64,000 bases of DNA from Enterobacter kobei (GTDB lineage Bacteria > Pseudomonadota > Gammaproteobacteria > Enterobacterales > Enterobacteriaceae), in assembly GCF_001729765.1 (NCBI RefSeq), contig NZ_CP017181.1:3782001-3846000 (forward strand), written 5' to 3'. Position 1 is the stretch's first letter. The number at the start of each line of letters is the position of its first letter. The position numbers and the translations under genes were made by a program. Below the pieces are notes generated by a model. It made no database searches and had not been told where the DNA came from. It saw only the letters and a list, made by a program, of their open reading frames with translations. Below, one piece after another: positions 16,964 through 25,420 of this stretch.

Positions 16964-17194
16964 ATGCAAGAGATCGCGACTGGCAAACCCTACCGCCATT
17001 TAAAAGTGGGATATTTCAGAAAACGTCACGAGGATCGAAAAACTAAGATACCTAAGCGTTACAGCGTACATGCGGCGTTGAGCTTAAAAGGGGACTGGCT
17101 TGAAAAGGCGGGCTTTACTACCAACGCCCAGGTCAGGGTGGGCGTGGAACATGGCAAAATTGTCATCGAGTTGATGCCGGAAGGCACCTCGTAA
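16964..17194 (+). CDS. SymE-family toxin-like protein
   Basis: From the ATG at 16964, which follows a CTGGAGG ribosome site, the protein has 76 residues; a TTG start at 16940 would add 8. The core with LSLKGDWLEKAGF and a GxIVI strand matches the C-terminal AbrB-like fold of SymE, the SOS-induced RNA-targeting toxin regulated by antisense SymR. E. coli SymE is longer at both ends (113 residues). No partner antitoxin gene is adjacent, in keeping with a type I arrangement. Function here is inferred from the family only. Confidence 0.72.
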   Translation: MQEIATGKPYRHLKVGYFRKRHEDRKTKIPKRYSVHAALSLKGDWLEKAGFTTNAQVRVGVEHGKIVIELMPEGTS

Positions 17195-17307
17195 AGCCGC
17201 GACATTTTTCTGCGACATCGCTTTTTTTCATGCGACAATAGCAGGAACTAACGGCCACTGAGCCGCTCAAAACGGTTTCTTTTCAAAGAAATGGACATCA
17301 TAACTCC

Positions 17308-19869
17308 ATGAGCACAATCGACAATTTCGACGCACATACGCCGATGATGCAGCAGTATCTGAAGCTGAAAGCACAGCATCCGGAAATCCTGCTGTTTTAC
17401 CGTATGGGCGATTTTTACGAGCTGTTTTATGACGATGCCAAACGTGCATCGCAGTTGCTCGACATTTCGCTGACCAAACGTGGCGCATCGGCAGGTGAGC
17501 CCATCCCGATGGCAGGCATCCCGCACCATGCGGTAGAGAACTACCTGGCCAAACTGGTCAATCAGGGAGAATCCGTCGCCATTTGCGAACAGATTGGCGA
17601 TCCGGCGACGTCGAAGGGGCCGGTTGAACGCAAAGTCGTGCGCATCGTCACGCCAGGTACCATCAGTGATGAAGCCCTGCTTCAGGAGCGCCAGGATAAC
17701 CTGCTGGCGGCGCTGTGGCAGGACGGCAAAGGGTTTGGTTATGCCACACTGGACATCAGCTCCGGGCGTTTTCGTCTGAGTGAACCCGCTGACCGTGAAA
17801 CGATGGCTGCCGAATTGCAGCGCACCAACCCGGCCGAGCTGCTCTATGCCGAAGATTTCGCCGAGATGGCGCTGATTGAAGGTCGCCGAGGTTTACGCCG
17901 TCGCCCGCTGTGGGAATTCGAAATAGATACCGCGCGCCAGCAGCTGAATCTGCAGTTTGGCACCCGCGACTTGATCGGTTTTGGCGTTGAAAATGCGCCG
18001 CGCGGGTTGTGTGCAGCAGGTTGCCTGCTGCAATACGTGAAAGACACCCAACGCACCGCCCTGCCGCATATCCGTTCTATCACCATGGAGCGCCAGCAGG
18101 ACAGCATCATCATGGATGCCGCCACGCGCCGCAACCTGGAGATCACGCAGAACCTGGCGGGTGGCATAGAAAATACCCTCGCGTCGGTCCTCGACAGCAC
18201 GGTGACGCCGATGGGGAGCCGTATGCTGAAACGCTGGCTGCATATGCCCATTCGCGATACGAATACGCTTGTCTGCCGTCAACAGACGATTGCCGCATTG
18301 CAGGATCGTTACACCGAGCTGCAGCCCGTTCTGCGTCAGGTGGGCGATCTCGAGCGTATCCTTGCCCGTCTGGCATTGCGCACCGCGCGCCCACGCGATC
18401 TCGCACGTATGCGTCATGCTTTCCAGCAGTTACCGGAACTGCGTGCTCAGTTGAGCGACGTTGACAGCGCTCCGGTTCAGAAACTCCGTGAAACGATGGG
18501 CGAGTTTACCGAGCTTCGCGAACTGCTGGAACGCGCCATTATCGATGCGCCTCCGGTTCTGGTGCGTGACGGCGGCGTCATTGCCCCTGGCTACAACGAG
18601 GAGCTGGACGAATGGCGTGCGCTGGCCGACGGTGCAACGGATTATCTTGATAAACTGGAAATCCGCGAGCGCGAGCGTCTTGGGCTCGACACCCTGAAAG
18701 TGGGGTATAACGCGGTACACGGTTACTATATTCAGATCAGCCGCGGGCAGAGCCATCTGGCACCAATTCACTACGTCCGTCGTCAGACGTTGAAAAACGC
18801 CGAGCGCTACATTATTCCCGAGCTGAAAGAGTACGAAGACAAAGTGCTCACCTCGAAAGGTAAAGCACTGGCGCTGGAAAAACAGCTGTATGAAGAGCTG
18901 TTTGACATGCTGATGCCACACCTGGCCGATCTGCAGCTTAGCGCCAGCGCGCTGGCGGAACTGGATGTGCTGGTGAACCTGGCTGAACGCGCGGAAACGC
19001 TGAACTATACCTGTCCGACCTTTACCGACAAGCCCGGTATCCGCATCACTGAAGGCCGTCACCCGGTGGTCGAGCAGGTACTGAATGAGCCGTTCATCGC
19101 CAACCCGCTGAACCTCTCGCCGCAGCGAAGAATGCTGATCATTACCGGGCCAAACATGGGCGGTAAAAGTACCTATATGCGCCAGACCGCTTTGATTGCG
19201 CTGCTCGCCTATATCGGCAGCTACGTCCCGGCGCAACACGTTGAGATTGGCCCTATCGACCGTATCTTTACCCGCGTCGGGGCGGCAGACGATCTGGCGA
19301 GCGGTCGCTCAACCTTTATGGTGGAGATGACCGAAACGGCTAACATTCTGCACAACGCGACGGAACACAGTCTGGTGCTGATGGACGAAGTCGGACGCGG
19401 AACATCAACCTACGATGGCCTGTCGTTGGCATGGGCCTGCGCTGAAAGCCTCGCGAACAAAATCAAAGCCATGACGCTGTTCGCCACCCATTACTTCGAG
19501 CTGACGCAGCTACCGGAGAAGATGGAAGGGGTGGCTAACGTCCACCTTGATGCGCTGGAACACGGCGATACCATCGCCTTCATGCACACGGTGCAGGACG
19601 GTGCGGCGAGCAAGAGCTATGGCCTGGCCGTCGCGGCGCTGGCTGGCGTACCGAAAGAGGTAATTAAGCGCGCGCGTCAGAAACTGCGTGAGCTGGAAAG
19701 CCTGTCACCGAATGCGGCGGCGACGCAGATTGATGGCACACAGATGTCGCTGCTGGTGCCTGCGGAAGAGACGTCACCTGCGGTGGAAGCACTGGAGAAT
19801 CTCGACCCGGATTCACTGACGCCGCGTCAGGCGCTGGAGTGGATTTATCGGTTGAAGAGTCTGGTTTAG
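17308..19869 (+). CDS. mutS: MutS, DNA mismatch recognition ATPase
   Basis: The 853-residue protein equals E. coli MutS in length. The mismatch-reading Phe36 and Glu38 are present in MGDFYELF. The ATPase domain shows Walker [10 protein letters not shown], the Walker B region [13 protein letters not shown] and a C-terminal helix-turn-helix and dimerisation tail. It starts methyl-directed mismatch repair with MutL and MutH. No truncation is seen, so the lesions elsewhere in this window cannot be put down to a broken mutS frame. Confidence 0.97.
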   Translation: MSTIDNFDAHTPMMQQYLKLKAQHPEILLFYRMGDFYELFYDDAKRASQLLDISLTKRGASAGEPIPMAGIPHHAVENYLAKLVNQGESVAICEQIGDPATSKGPVERKVVRIVTPGTISDEALLQERQDNLLAALWQDGKGFGYATLDISSGRFRLSEPADRETMAAELQRTNPAELLYAEDFAEMALIEGRRGLRRRPLWEFEIDTARQQLNLQFGTRDLIGFGVENAPRGLCAAGCLLQYVKDTQRTALPHIRSITMERQQDSIIMDAATRRNLEITQNLAGGIENTLASVLDSTVTPMGSRMLKRWLHMPIRDTNTLVCRQQTIAALQDRYTELQPVLRQVGDLERILARLALRTARPRDLARMRHAFQQLPELRAQLSDVDSAPVQKLRETMGEFTELRELLERAIIDAPPVLVRDGGVIAPGYNEELDEWRALADGATDYLDKLEIRERERLGLDTLKVGYNAVHGYYIQISRGQSHLAPIHYVRRQTLKNAERYIIPELKEYEDKVLTSKGKALALEKQLYEELFDMLMPHLADLQLSASALAELDVLVNLAERAETLNYTCPTFTDKPGIRITEGRHPVVEQVLNEPFIANPLNLSPQRRMLIITGPNMGGKSTYMRQTALIALLAYIGSYVPAQHVEIGPIDRIFTRVGAADDLASGRSTFMVEMTETANILHNATEHSLVLMDEVGRGTSTYDGLSLAWACAESLANKIKAMTLFATHYFELTQLPEKMEGVANVHLDALEHGDTIAFMHTVQDGAASKSYGLAVAALAGVPKEVIKRARQKLRELESLSPNAAATQIDGTQMSLLVPAEETSPAVEALENLDPDSLTPRQALEWIYRLKSLV

Positions 19870-19887
19870 TTCTCTGCGGTCTTTATT

Positions 19888-19956
19888 GCCCGGTGGCGCT
19901 GCGCTTACCGGGCCTACGGGTTTTGTAGGCCGGGTAAGGCGAAGCCGCCACCCGGC
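19888..19956. repeat. BIME: pair of inverted REP elements after mutS
   Basis: Two REP-like units face each other: GCCCGGTGGCGCTGCGCTTA followed by CCGGGCCTAC, then GTAGGCCGGGTAAGGCGAAG followed by CCGCCACCCGGC. The right stem runs into a T tract, so it may also end transcripts. REP units are typical of enterobacterial intergenic DNA. Confidence 0.85.
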
Positions 19957-19961
19957 TTTTT

Positions 19962-20183
19962 TTACAGCAGCGGCGGGATCGTCGGCACCTGCGGTGCCTC
20001 GTCAATATCCTTCTGCGTCATACGAAACGCTTCCGGATAATGTTCACGGCTGGTGCGGCGCAGCGGCTCGGTATCGCGCCAGGTATAGAGACAATGCTGG
20101 CACTGATAAACCGTCCAGACCCCCTTCACGGGTGATGTCGCCATCACTTCAATATGTTCATCGGCACAACGTGGACAAATCAT
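19962..20183 (-). CDS. ecdD: Non-oxidative hydroxyarylic acid decarboxylase, small subunit D
   Basis: The 73-residue protein has a zinc-ribbon look, with CPRC at residues 3-6 and CQHC in the middle (CPRC...CQHCLYTW). It matches the small third subunit (YclD/KpdD/EcdD) of hydroxyarylic acid decarboxylases. It is the last gene of a three-gene minus-strand operon with the UbiD-like and UbiX-like subunits. The operon decarboxylates substrates such as 4-hydroxybenzoate. Confidence 0.85.
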   Translation of the reverse strand: MICPRCADEHIEVMATSPVKGVWTVYQCQHCLYTWRDTEPLRRTSREHYPEAFRMTQKDIDEAPQVPTIPPLL

Positions 20184-20193
20184 CTTTTCCTCC

Positions 20194-21621
20194 TTATTGA
20201 CGTGCTGCCAGCATCGCGGTCAGTTTTTCAGCCCAGGCTTTGGTCTCAGGCAGATCCTGTACCGGCTGGCTATAGTGGCCTCGGGTGTCCGGGGCGACAG
20301 GCGTCGTCGCATCAATAATCAGTTTGTCGGTAATGCCCGCCGGGCTGGAGCCTGGGTCGAGTTCAAGCACCGACATGTTCGGCAGTTGAACCAGATCGCC
20401 TGCCGGGTTGACCTTCGATGACAGCGCCCACATCACCTGCGGGAGGTTGAACGGGTCAACATCTTCATCCACCATAATCACCATCTTCACGTAGCCCAGG
20501 CCATGCGGCGTAGTCATGGCACGCAAACCGACCGCGCGGGCAAAACCGCCGTAACGCTTTTTGGTGGAGATAATCGCCAGCAAACCGTGGGTGTACATCG
20601 CGTTCACCGCCTGCACTTCCGGGAATTCGGCTTTCAGCTGCTGGTATAACGGCACGCAGGTGGCTGGGCCCATCAGATAGTCAATTTCGGTCCACGGCAT
20701 ACCGAGGTACAGGGATTCGAAAATCGGTTTCGTGCGATAAGAAACTTTATCAATACGTACCACCGTCATATTACGGCCACCGGAATAATGCCCGGTAAAC
20801 TCTCCAAACGGCCCTTCGATTTCACGTTTACGACCTTCAATCACCCCTTCCAGGATCACTTCAGAGCCCCACGGTACATCGAAGCCGGTCAACGGTGCGG
20901 TGGCAATCGGGTATGGGCTTTCGCGCAGGGCACCCGCCATCTCATATTCTGACTGATCGTATTTCAGCGGCGTCGCGCCCATCAGGGTGATGATCGGATC
21001 GTTGCCGAGAGTAATTGCAATCGGCAGATCTTCCCCACGCTCTTCCGCTTTATGCAGATGCAAGGCGATATCGTGCATCGGCACCGGCTGCAGGCCGAGC
21101 TTGCGCTTACCTTTCACCTCCATGCGATAAATGCCGACGTTCTGCTTGCCGAAGTTATCCGGGTCAAGCGGATCGCGCGAAACAACGCACGCTTTGTCGA
21201 GATAAAAACCACCGTCTCCGTCATTCAGGCGAAACAGCGGCAGGATGTCGAACAGGTTGATGTCTTCACCGTCCACCGTATTCTCAGCCCAGGCCGGGTT
21301 GGCGCGGCGCTCCGGTGCGATGGGGAATTTATCCCAGCGGCGGATAAACTCGTCGATCTGTTTTTTCACCGGGGTATTCGCAGGCAGCCCCATCGAAATG
21401 GCGTGGTTCTGCCAGGAGCCGATGGTGTTCATCACCACGCGGGCATCGGTAAACCCGCGAATATTGTCAAACCACAGCGCGGGCGCACCGTCGCCAATGC
21501 GACCGGTGGCGTTGGCTGCCGCCGCCAGATCCGGCTCCGCATTCACCTCTTCCTCAATTTTCAGCAGTTGCCCTTGCTCATCGAGTGCCTGCAGAAAGCT
21601 TCTCAAATCATCAAATGCCAT
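20194..21621 (-). CDS. ecdC: Non-oxidative hydroxyarylic acid decarboxylase, UbiD-like catalytic subunit C
   Basis: From the ATG at 21621, preceded by CAGGAGAATAAAA, the protein has 475 residues, the family length; an upstream extension is a reading-frame artefact. UbiD-family features include the conserved segments EGPFGEFTGHYSGG and LGMPWTEIDYLMGP. It uses prenylated FMN made by the UbiX-like partner to decarboxylate hydroxyaryl acids. Its start overlaps the end of the UbiX-like gene by 11 bp. The same cassette is known at the mutS-rpoS locus of E. coli O157. Confidence 0.92.
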   Translation of the reverse strand: MAFDDLRSFLQALDEQGQLLKIEEEVNAEPDLAAAANATGRIGDGAPALWFDNIRGFTDARVVMNTIGSWQNHAISMGLPANTPVKKQIDEFIRRWDKFPIAPERRANPAWAENTVDGEDINLFDILPLFRLNDGDGGFYLDKACVVSRDPLDPDNFGKQNVGIYRMEVKGKRKLGLQPVPMHDIALHLHKAEERGEDLPIAITLGNDPIITLMGATPLKYDQSEYEMAGALRESPYPIATAPLTGFDVPWGSEVILEGVIEGRKREIEGPFGEFTGHYSGGRNMTVVRIDKVSYRTKPIFESLYLGMPWTEIDYLMGPATCVPLYQQLKAEFPEVQAVNAMYTHGLLAIISTKKRYGGFARAVGLRAMTTPHGLGYVKMVIMVDEDVDPFNLPQVMWALSSKVNPAGDLVQLPNMSVLELDPGSSPAGITDKLIIDATTPVAPDTRGHYSQPVQDLPETKAWAEKLTAMLAARQ

Positions 21622-22213
21622 TTTTATTCTCCTGTGAAAAATCTTTCGCCTCCCGCAGCCCATTCCAGCGGCGTGCCTTTTTATGCTCCAGACCAAACTG
21701 GTCGAGCACGCGGGTCACGATATGCTGGGTGATGTCATCGGCGGTCTGCGGATGGTTGTAATACGCAGGCATGGGCGGCACCATCGCCACGCCCATTCGG
21801 GACAGCGCCAGCATGTTCTCCAGATGGATGGTGCTGAGCGGCGTTTCGCGGGGAACCAGCACCAGCTTGCGCCCCTCTTTCAACACCACATCCGCCGCAC
21901 GGCCCACCAGCCCTTCGGCGTAGCCTGCGCGGATCCCCGCCAGCGTTTTCATGCTGCAGGGAATAACGATCATGCCGTCGGTACGAAACGACCCGGAGGA
22001 GATAGTGGCGGCCTGGTCAGCCGGGCTGTGGACAACGTCAGCCAGCGCAGCAACGTCCTGCGCGGTGTAAGGCGTTTCCAGCTCGATGGTGGTTTTAGCC
22101 CACTTCGACATCACCAGATGCGTTTCCACCTCAGGCATCTCCCGCAGCGCCTGCAGCAGCGCCACGCCCAGCGGAGCTCCCGTCGCCCCCGTCATTCCCA
22201 CGATCAATCTCAT
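21611..22213 (-). CDS. ecdB: UbiX-like flavin prenyltransferase, decarboxylase subunit B
   Basis: The 200-residue protein begins MRLIVGMTGATGAPLGVALL, the flavin-binding signature of UbiX/Pad1. It also has PCSMKTLAGIRAGYAEGL and LVPRETPLSTIHLENM. It supplies prenylated FMN to the adjacent UbiD-like enzyme. It is the first gene of the operon, starting 19 bases from the HosA-type palindrome. Confidence 0.92.
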   Translation of the reverse strand: MRLIVGMTGATGAPLGVALLQALREMPEVETHLVMSKWAKTTIELETPYTAQDVAALADVVHSPADQAATISSGSFRTDGMIVIPCSMKTLAGIRAGYAEGLVGRAADVVLKEGRKLVLVPRETPLSTIHLENMLALSRMGVAMVPPMPAYYNHPQTADDITQHIVTRVLDQFGLEHKKARRWNGLREAKDFSQENKNGI

Positions 22214-22231
22214 TCATCACCTCAATTAATT

Positions 22232-22247
22232 TGTTCGTGCACGAACA
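22232..22247. promoter_or_regulatory. HosA operator 1, perfect 16-bp palindrome
   Basis: TGTTCGTGCACGAACA is a perfect palindrome located between the decarboxylase operon and the divergent hosA. From memory, the HosA motif reported in pathogenic E. coli is GTTCGTATACGAAC; this copy differs in the two central bases. Position next to the operon start fits repression relieved by 4-hydroxybenzoate. Confidence 0.8.
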
Positions 22248-22288
22248 TTATAGGTAAACTACTCCCGGATCGTTTTTCTGACAAGATC

Positions 22289-22302
22289 GTTCGCATACGA
22301 TC
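22289..22302. promoter_or_regulatory. HosA operator 2
   Basis: GTTCGCATACGATC matches the remembered HosA motif GTTCGTATACGAAC at 12 of 14 positions. Its centre is about 56 bp from that of operator 1. It lies on the hosA side of the intergenic gap, which suggests autoregulation. Confidence 0.7.
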
Positions 22303-22385
22303 ACACTAATTGCTAAAAAATGCCGCGTTATCATCCCGGGCTTTAGCGGCTATCATAGGGGGAGATTTTTTCCGTCGGAGTGTTC

Positions 22386-22793
22386 ATGGAACTAAGACAA
22401 GAGGCGTTCCACCTGTTACGTCAGCTTTTTCAACAGCATACCGCGCAGTGGCAACATGCCTTACCGGAGCTGACCAAGCCGCAGTATGCGGTTATGCGTT
22501 CTGTTGCCGAGCATCCGGGCATTGAACAGGTGGCATTGACCGAAGTGGCAGTCAGTACGAAAGCGACCCTGGCGGAAATGCTGAGCCGCATGGAGGCGCG
22601 CGGGCTGGTCAAACGCGAGCATGACCCCGCCGATAAGCGCCGCCGGTTTGTCTTCCTGACACCAGAAGGCGAAGCCCTGCTTGAAGGCTGCAAACCTGTA
22701 AGCAATGAAGTAGATGAGGCATTTTTAGGGCGCCTGAGTCAGGCCGAGCGGGAGCAGTTCTCCGCGCTTATCAAGAAAATGATGCACGATTAA
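22386..22793 (+). CDS. hosA: HosA, MarR-family transcriptional regulator
   Basis: From the ATG at 22386 the protein has 135 residues; a GTG two codons upstream is less likely. It shows the winged-helix MarR fold with TKATLAEMLSRMEARGLV and the wing DPADKRRRFVFLTPEG. HosA is known to repress the hydroxyarylic acid decarboxylase operon and to respond to 4-hydroxybenzoate. The divergent operon and two palindromes in between support that role here. Its stop overlaps that of the convergent LysR gene by 2 bp. Confidence 0.88.
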   Translation: MELRQEAFHLLRQLFQQHTAQWQHALPELTKPQYAVMRSVAEHPGIEQVALTEVAVSTKATLAEMLSRMEARGLVKREHDPADKRRRFVFLTPEGEALLEGCKPVSNEVDEAFLGRLSQAEREQFSALIKKMMHD

Positions 22794-23680
22794 TTCACGC
22801 TGGCACGCATAAAATCAATAAAGGTGCGTACTTTCGCCGGCACGTGCCGGGCATCCGGATAAACCGCGTAAATGCCCTGCCGCGCGAAGGTATATTCCGG
22901 TAAAACCGGCACCAGTTTTCCCGTATCCAGCGCATCGCGCACCAGCCATTCCGGCAGTAATGCCACTCCACCTCCGGCGAGTGCAAAGGCCATAAGAGCC
23001 TGCGCACTGTCGGCAAACAGGCGCGGCGCTTTTTTTATCTCCAGCGTGTCGGGCAAACCACCGGCATTTTTCACCTGCCAGCGCAGCGGCGAGGTTAAGC
23101 GCTCGTGGATAATCCAGTCCGCATGGGCAAGCTGCGCCAGCGATGCGATCGGATGAGTACCGAGCCACTCGGGTGTCGCAACGGGCAGGATCGAAAAGTG
23201 TGCGATCAATGCAGCGTGATAGCGTGAATCGGTAAGCGTTCCCAATCGGATAGCCACATCAAAGCGCTCTGAGATAAGGTCGGCATGCAGTGACGACGAA
23301 ACATGACGCACGCGAAGATCCGGGTGCTGCTGGCTGAACCTTGCCAGCATCGGCACCACGACCTGTGAGCCATACTCAGGCGTGGTCGTGATCCGCAACT
23401 CCCCGGTGAGCCCGGCATGATTCGCGCGGACATCATCCTGCAACTGTTCTGCATCCTTCAGAAGCGCGACGCTGCGTTGATGAAAAAGGGTACCCGCGTC
23501 GGTTAACGTCAGGCGGCGGGTGGATCGCAGCAACAGGGTAACGCCCAGTTCGGCTTCGAGCTGACGAATATTGAAGCTGACCACGGCTTTTGTCAGCCCC
23601 ATCGCCTCAGCTGCCGCAGTGAAACTGCCGGTGTCTGCCACCGCAACAAACATCTGCGTCCGCTGTAAGTTAATCATCAT
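22790..23680 (-). CDS. LysR-family transcriptional regulator
   Basis: From the ATG at 23680 the protein has 296 residues; the reading frame extends 72 codons upstream but that part is not family-like. The N-terminal winged helix is INLQRTQMFVAVADTGSFTA with FNIRQLEAELG, followed by the type 2 periplasmic-binding-like effector domain. It is divergent from the MFS/NTF2-like pair, 105 bp away, which by the usual LysR arrangement is its probable target. The inducer is unknown. Confidence 0.88.
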   Translation of the reverse strand: MMINLQRTQMFVAVADTGSFTAAAEAMGLTKAVVSFNIRQLEAELGVTLLLRSTRRLTLTDAGTLFHQRSVALLKDAEQLQDDVRANHAGLTGELRITTTPEYGSQVVVPMLARFSQQHPDLRVRHVSSSLHADLISERFDVAIRLGTLTDSRYHAALIAHFSILPVATPEWLGTHPIASLAQLAHADWIIHERLTSPLRWQVKNAGGLPDTLEIKKAPRLFADSAQALMAFALAGGGVALLPEWLVRDALDTGKLVPVLPEYTFARQGIYAVYPDARHVPAKVRTFIDFMRASVN

Positions 23681-23785
23681 CACGCCTTTTACCGTCAAAA
23701 TATTTTTGACAGTATATCGCGCTTTGTCTGGTTTATCCGTGCCTGACGCGTCGATACGATACGCCTCCTCACGGGAGGAACCACC

Positions 23786-24994
23786 ATGACCTATCGCAGC
23801 AAAGTCGCCGTTGTCTATCTGCTGGGCTTTTTTCTTGATTTGATTAACATGTTTATTGCCAGCGTCGCTTTTCCGGCAATGGCTCACGCCTTTCACACCA
23901 CGCCTTCAGCACTTGCCTGGGTCAGTAACGGGTACATTGCTGGTCTGACGCTGGTGATCCCGTTTAGCAGCATGCTCACGCGCCGAATTGGACCGAAGCG
24001 CGTCATCCTGCTCTCGCTTTTTCTGTTCAGCGCTGCCTCTGCTGCGGCAGGCTTGTCTGCCACGCTGGAAAGCCTGATTGCCTGGCGAGTGTTGCAGGGG
24101 GTGGGAGGAGGCTTATTGATTCCCGTTGGACAGGCGTTGACCTGGCAACAGTTTAAGCCTCACGAGCGAGCCAGACTCTCCTCAGCGGTTATGCTGGTCG
24201 CACTGCTTGCCCCCGCCTGCTCCCCTGCTCTCGGAGGCGTGTTGGTGCAAACGCTAAGCTGGCGATGGATATTTTTCGCCACGCTCCCGGTTGCCATCGT
24301 GACCTTTGTTCTGGGCTGTTTGTGGCTTAAACACGAACAGCCCGCGATGAAAGCAAGCCGGCTGCTAAACCTGCCTTTACTTGCGGACCCGCTTTTGCGT
24401 TTTTCCATGCTGGTCTATGTCTGTGTACCAGGCATATTTATTGGTGTGAACGTCACGGGTATGTATTACCTTCAGAGCGAGGCCAATATGACACCCGGCG
24501 CAACGGGAATGCTGATGCTGCCGTGGTCTGTGGCATCGTTTGTCGCTATCACGACAACAGGACGCTATTTTAACCGTATTGGTCCTCGTCCCCTTGTCGT
24601 CACAGGCTGTCTGCTCCAGGCGCTGGGCGTTCTGCTTTTACTGAGCGTCAGTCCGGCCAGCACAGCGCTGTTACCCACCCTTGCGTTTGTGTTGATGGGT
24701 GCAGGGGGAAGTCTTTGCAGCAGCACGGCTCAGAGCAGCGCTTTTCTGACAACGCGCCGGGAAGATATGCCGGATGCCAGTGCGCTGTGGAATCTTAATC
24801 GTCAGTTGAGTTTTTTTGTGGGAACCCTGCTGCTGGCGCAGGTCCTCAACCTTGCGCAGGCCTGGCTACCCCCGCTCGCCGCGTGGCACGGGATGTTTAT
24901 TTTTGCCGCAGGCATGACCTTACTGCCTGTACTGTACGTTTTTCGTCTTAACAATACGCAGGTGCTCACCCAGCTGCGACAGGAGAATTCATGA
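23786..24994 (+). CDS. MFS efflux transporter (EmrB/QacA-like)
   Basis: The 402-residue membrane protein begins MTYRSKVAVVYLLGFFLDLINMFI and has MFS motifs WVSNGYIAGLTLVIP and LQGVGGGLLIPVGQAL. It resembles the DHA2-type drug exporters but is shorter than 14-segment members, with about 12 segments. A good GGGAGG site precedes the ATG. It overlaps the following small gene by 4 nt. Divergent transcription from a LysR gene suggests inducible export of an unidentified compound. Confidence 0.85.
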   Translation: MTYRSKVAVVYLLGFFLDLINMFIASVAFPAMAHAFHTTPSALAWVSNGYIAGLTLVIPFSSMLTRRIGPKRVILLSLFLFSAASAAAGLSATLESLIAWRVLQGVGGGLLIPVGQALTWQQFKPHERARLSSAVMLVALLAPACSPALGGVLVQTLSWRWIFFATLPVAIVTFVLGCLWLKHEQPAMKASRLLNLPLLADPLLRFSMLVYVCVPGIFIGVNVTGMYYLQSEANMTPGATGMLMLPWSVASFVAITTTGRYFNRIGPRPLVVTGCLLQALGVLLLLSVSPASTALLPTLAFVLMGAGGSLCSSTAQSSAFLTTRREDMPDASALWNLNRQLSFFVGTLLLAQVLNLAQAWLPPLAAWHGMFIFAAGMTLLPVLYVFRLNNTQVLTQLRQENS

Positions 24995-25368
24995 CGCCTT
25001 TTGAACACGAGATTATCGACCTCCACATTGCACTTGAAAACTGGCTAGGCAAAGGCGAAGGCGATTCCGACGCCCTGCTCGCCCGTTTTCGGTCTGATTT
25101 TCTGATGATCCCACCCGGTGGGGTCCATATAGACTACAACGGGCTTGTTCGTTTTCTGGATAACCAGCGCGGAAGTCGTCCTGGGCTTAAGATCGTCATT
25201 GACGAATTATCGACGCGACAGAGCTGGGATGATGGTGCGGTGCTTCACTATCGGGAGACGCAAACCCGCCCGGATCACTCTATCAACGTGCGCTGGTCAA
25301 CCGCAGTGCTGAATCAGGAAGATGGCAGGATCACATGGCGTCTGCTGCACGAAACGGCGCAGCCATAG
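24991..25368 (+). CDS. SnoaL/NTF2-like (DUF4440-type) small protein
   Basis: The 125-residue protein has the pattern of an NTF2-like cone fold: an N-terminal helix (EIIDLHIALENWLGK), an FRSDFLMIPPGG segment and a late strand VRWSTAVLNQEDGRITWRLLHET. Many such proteins are small hydrolases or binding proteins; no catalytic residue can be assigned. It is coupled to the MFS gene by an ATGA overlap with AGGAG upstream. A shared terminator with rpoS follows. Confidence 0.75.
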   Translation: MTPFEHEIIDLHIALENWLGKGEGDSDALLARFRSDFLMIPPGGVHIDYNGLVRFLDNQRGSRPGLKIVIDELSTRQSWDDGAVLHYRETQTRPDHSINVRWSTAVLNQEDGRITWRLLHETAQP

Positions 25369-25375
25369 CACAAAA

Positions 25376-25407
25376 GAAAAAGGCCCGTCTCACGACGGGC
25401 CTTTTTT
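25376..25407. terminator. Bidirectional terminator between the NTF2-like gene and rpoS
   Basis: The stem AAAAAGGCCCGT pairs with ACGGGCCTTTTTT around a CTCACG loop. A tracts on one side and T tracts on the other let it serve both convergent units. It lies just after the rpoS stop (25421). Confidence 0.9.
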
Positions 25408-25420
25408 GACGAAAGGTTGC

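Noticed and set aside
16964..17194. AbrB/MazE-like antitoxin of a type II pair
   Set aside because: No small toxin gene lies beside it; the next genes are ygbA (opposite strand) and mutS. SymE-like is the better fit.
19888..19956. Inverted repeats after mutS as the ends of an insertion sequence
   Set aside because: They are REP units forming a BIME, only about 70 bp in all, with no transposase.
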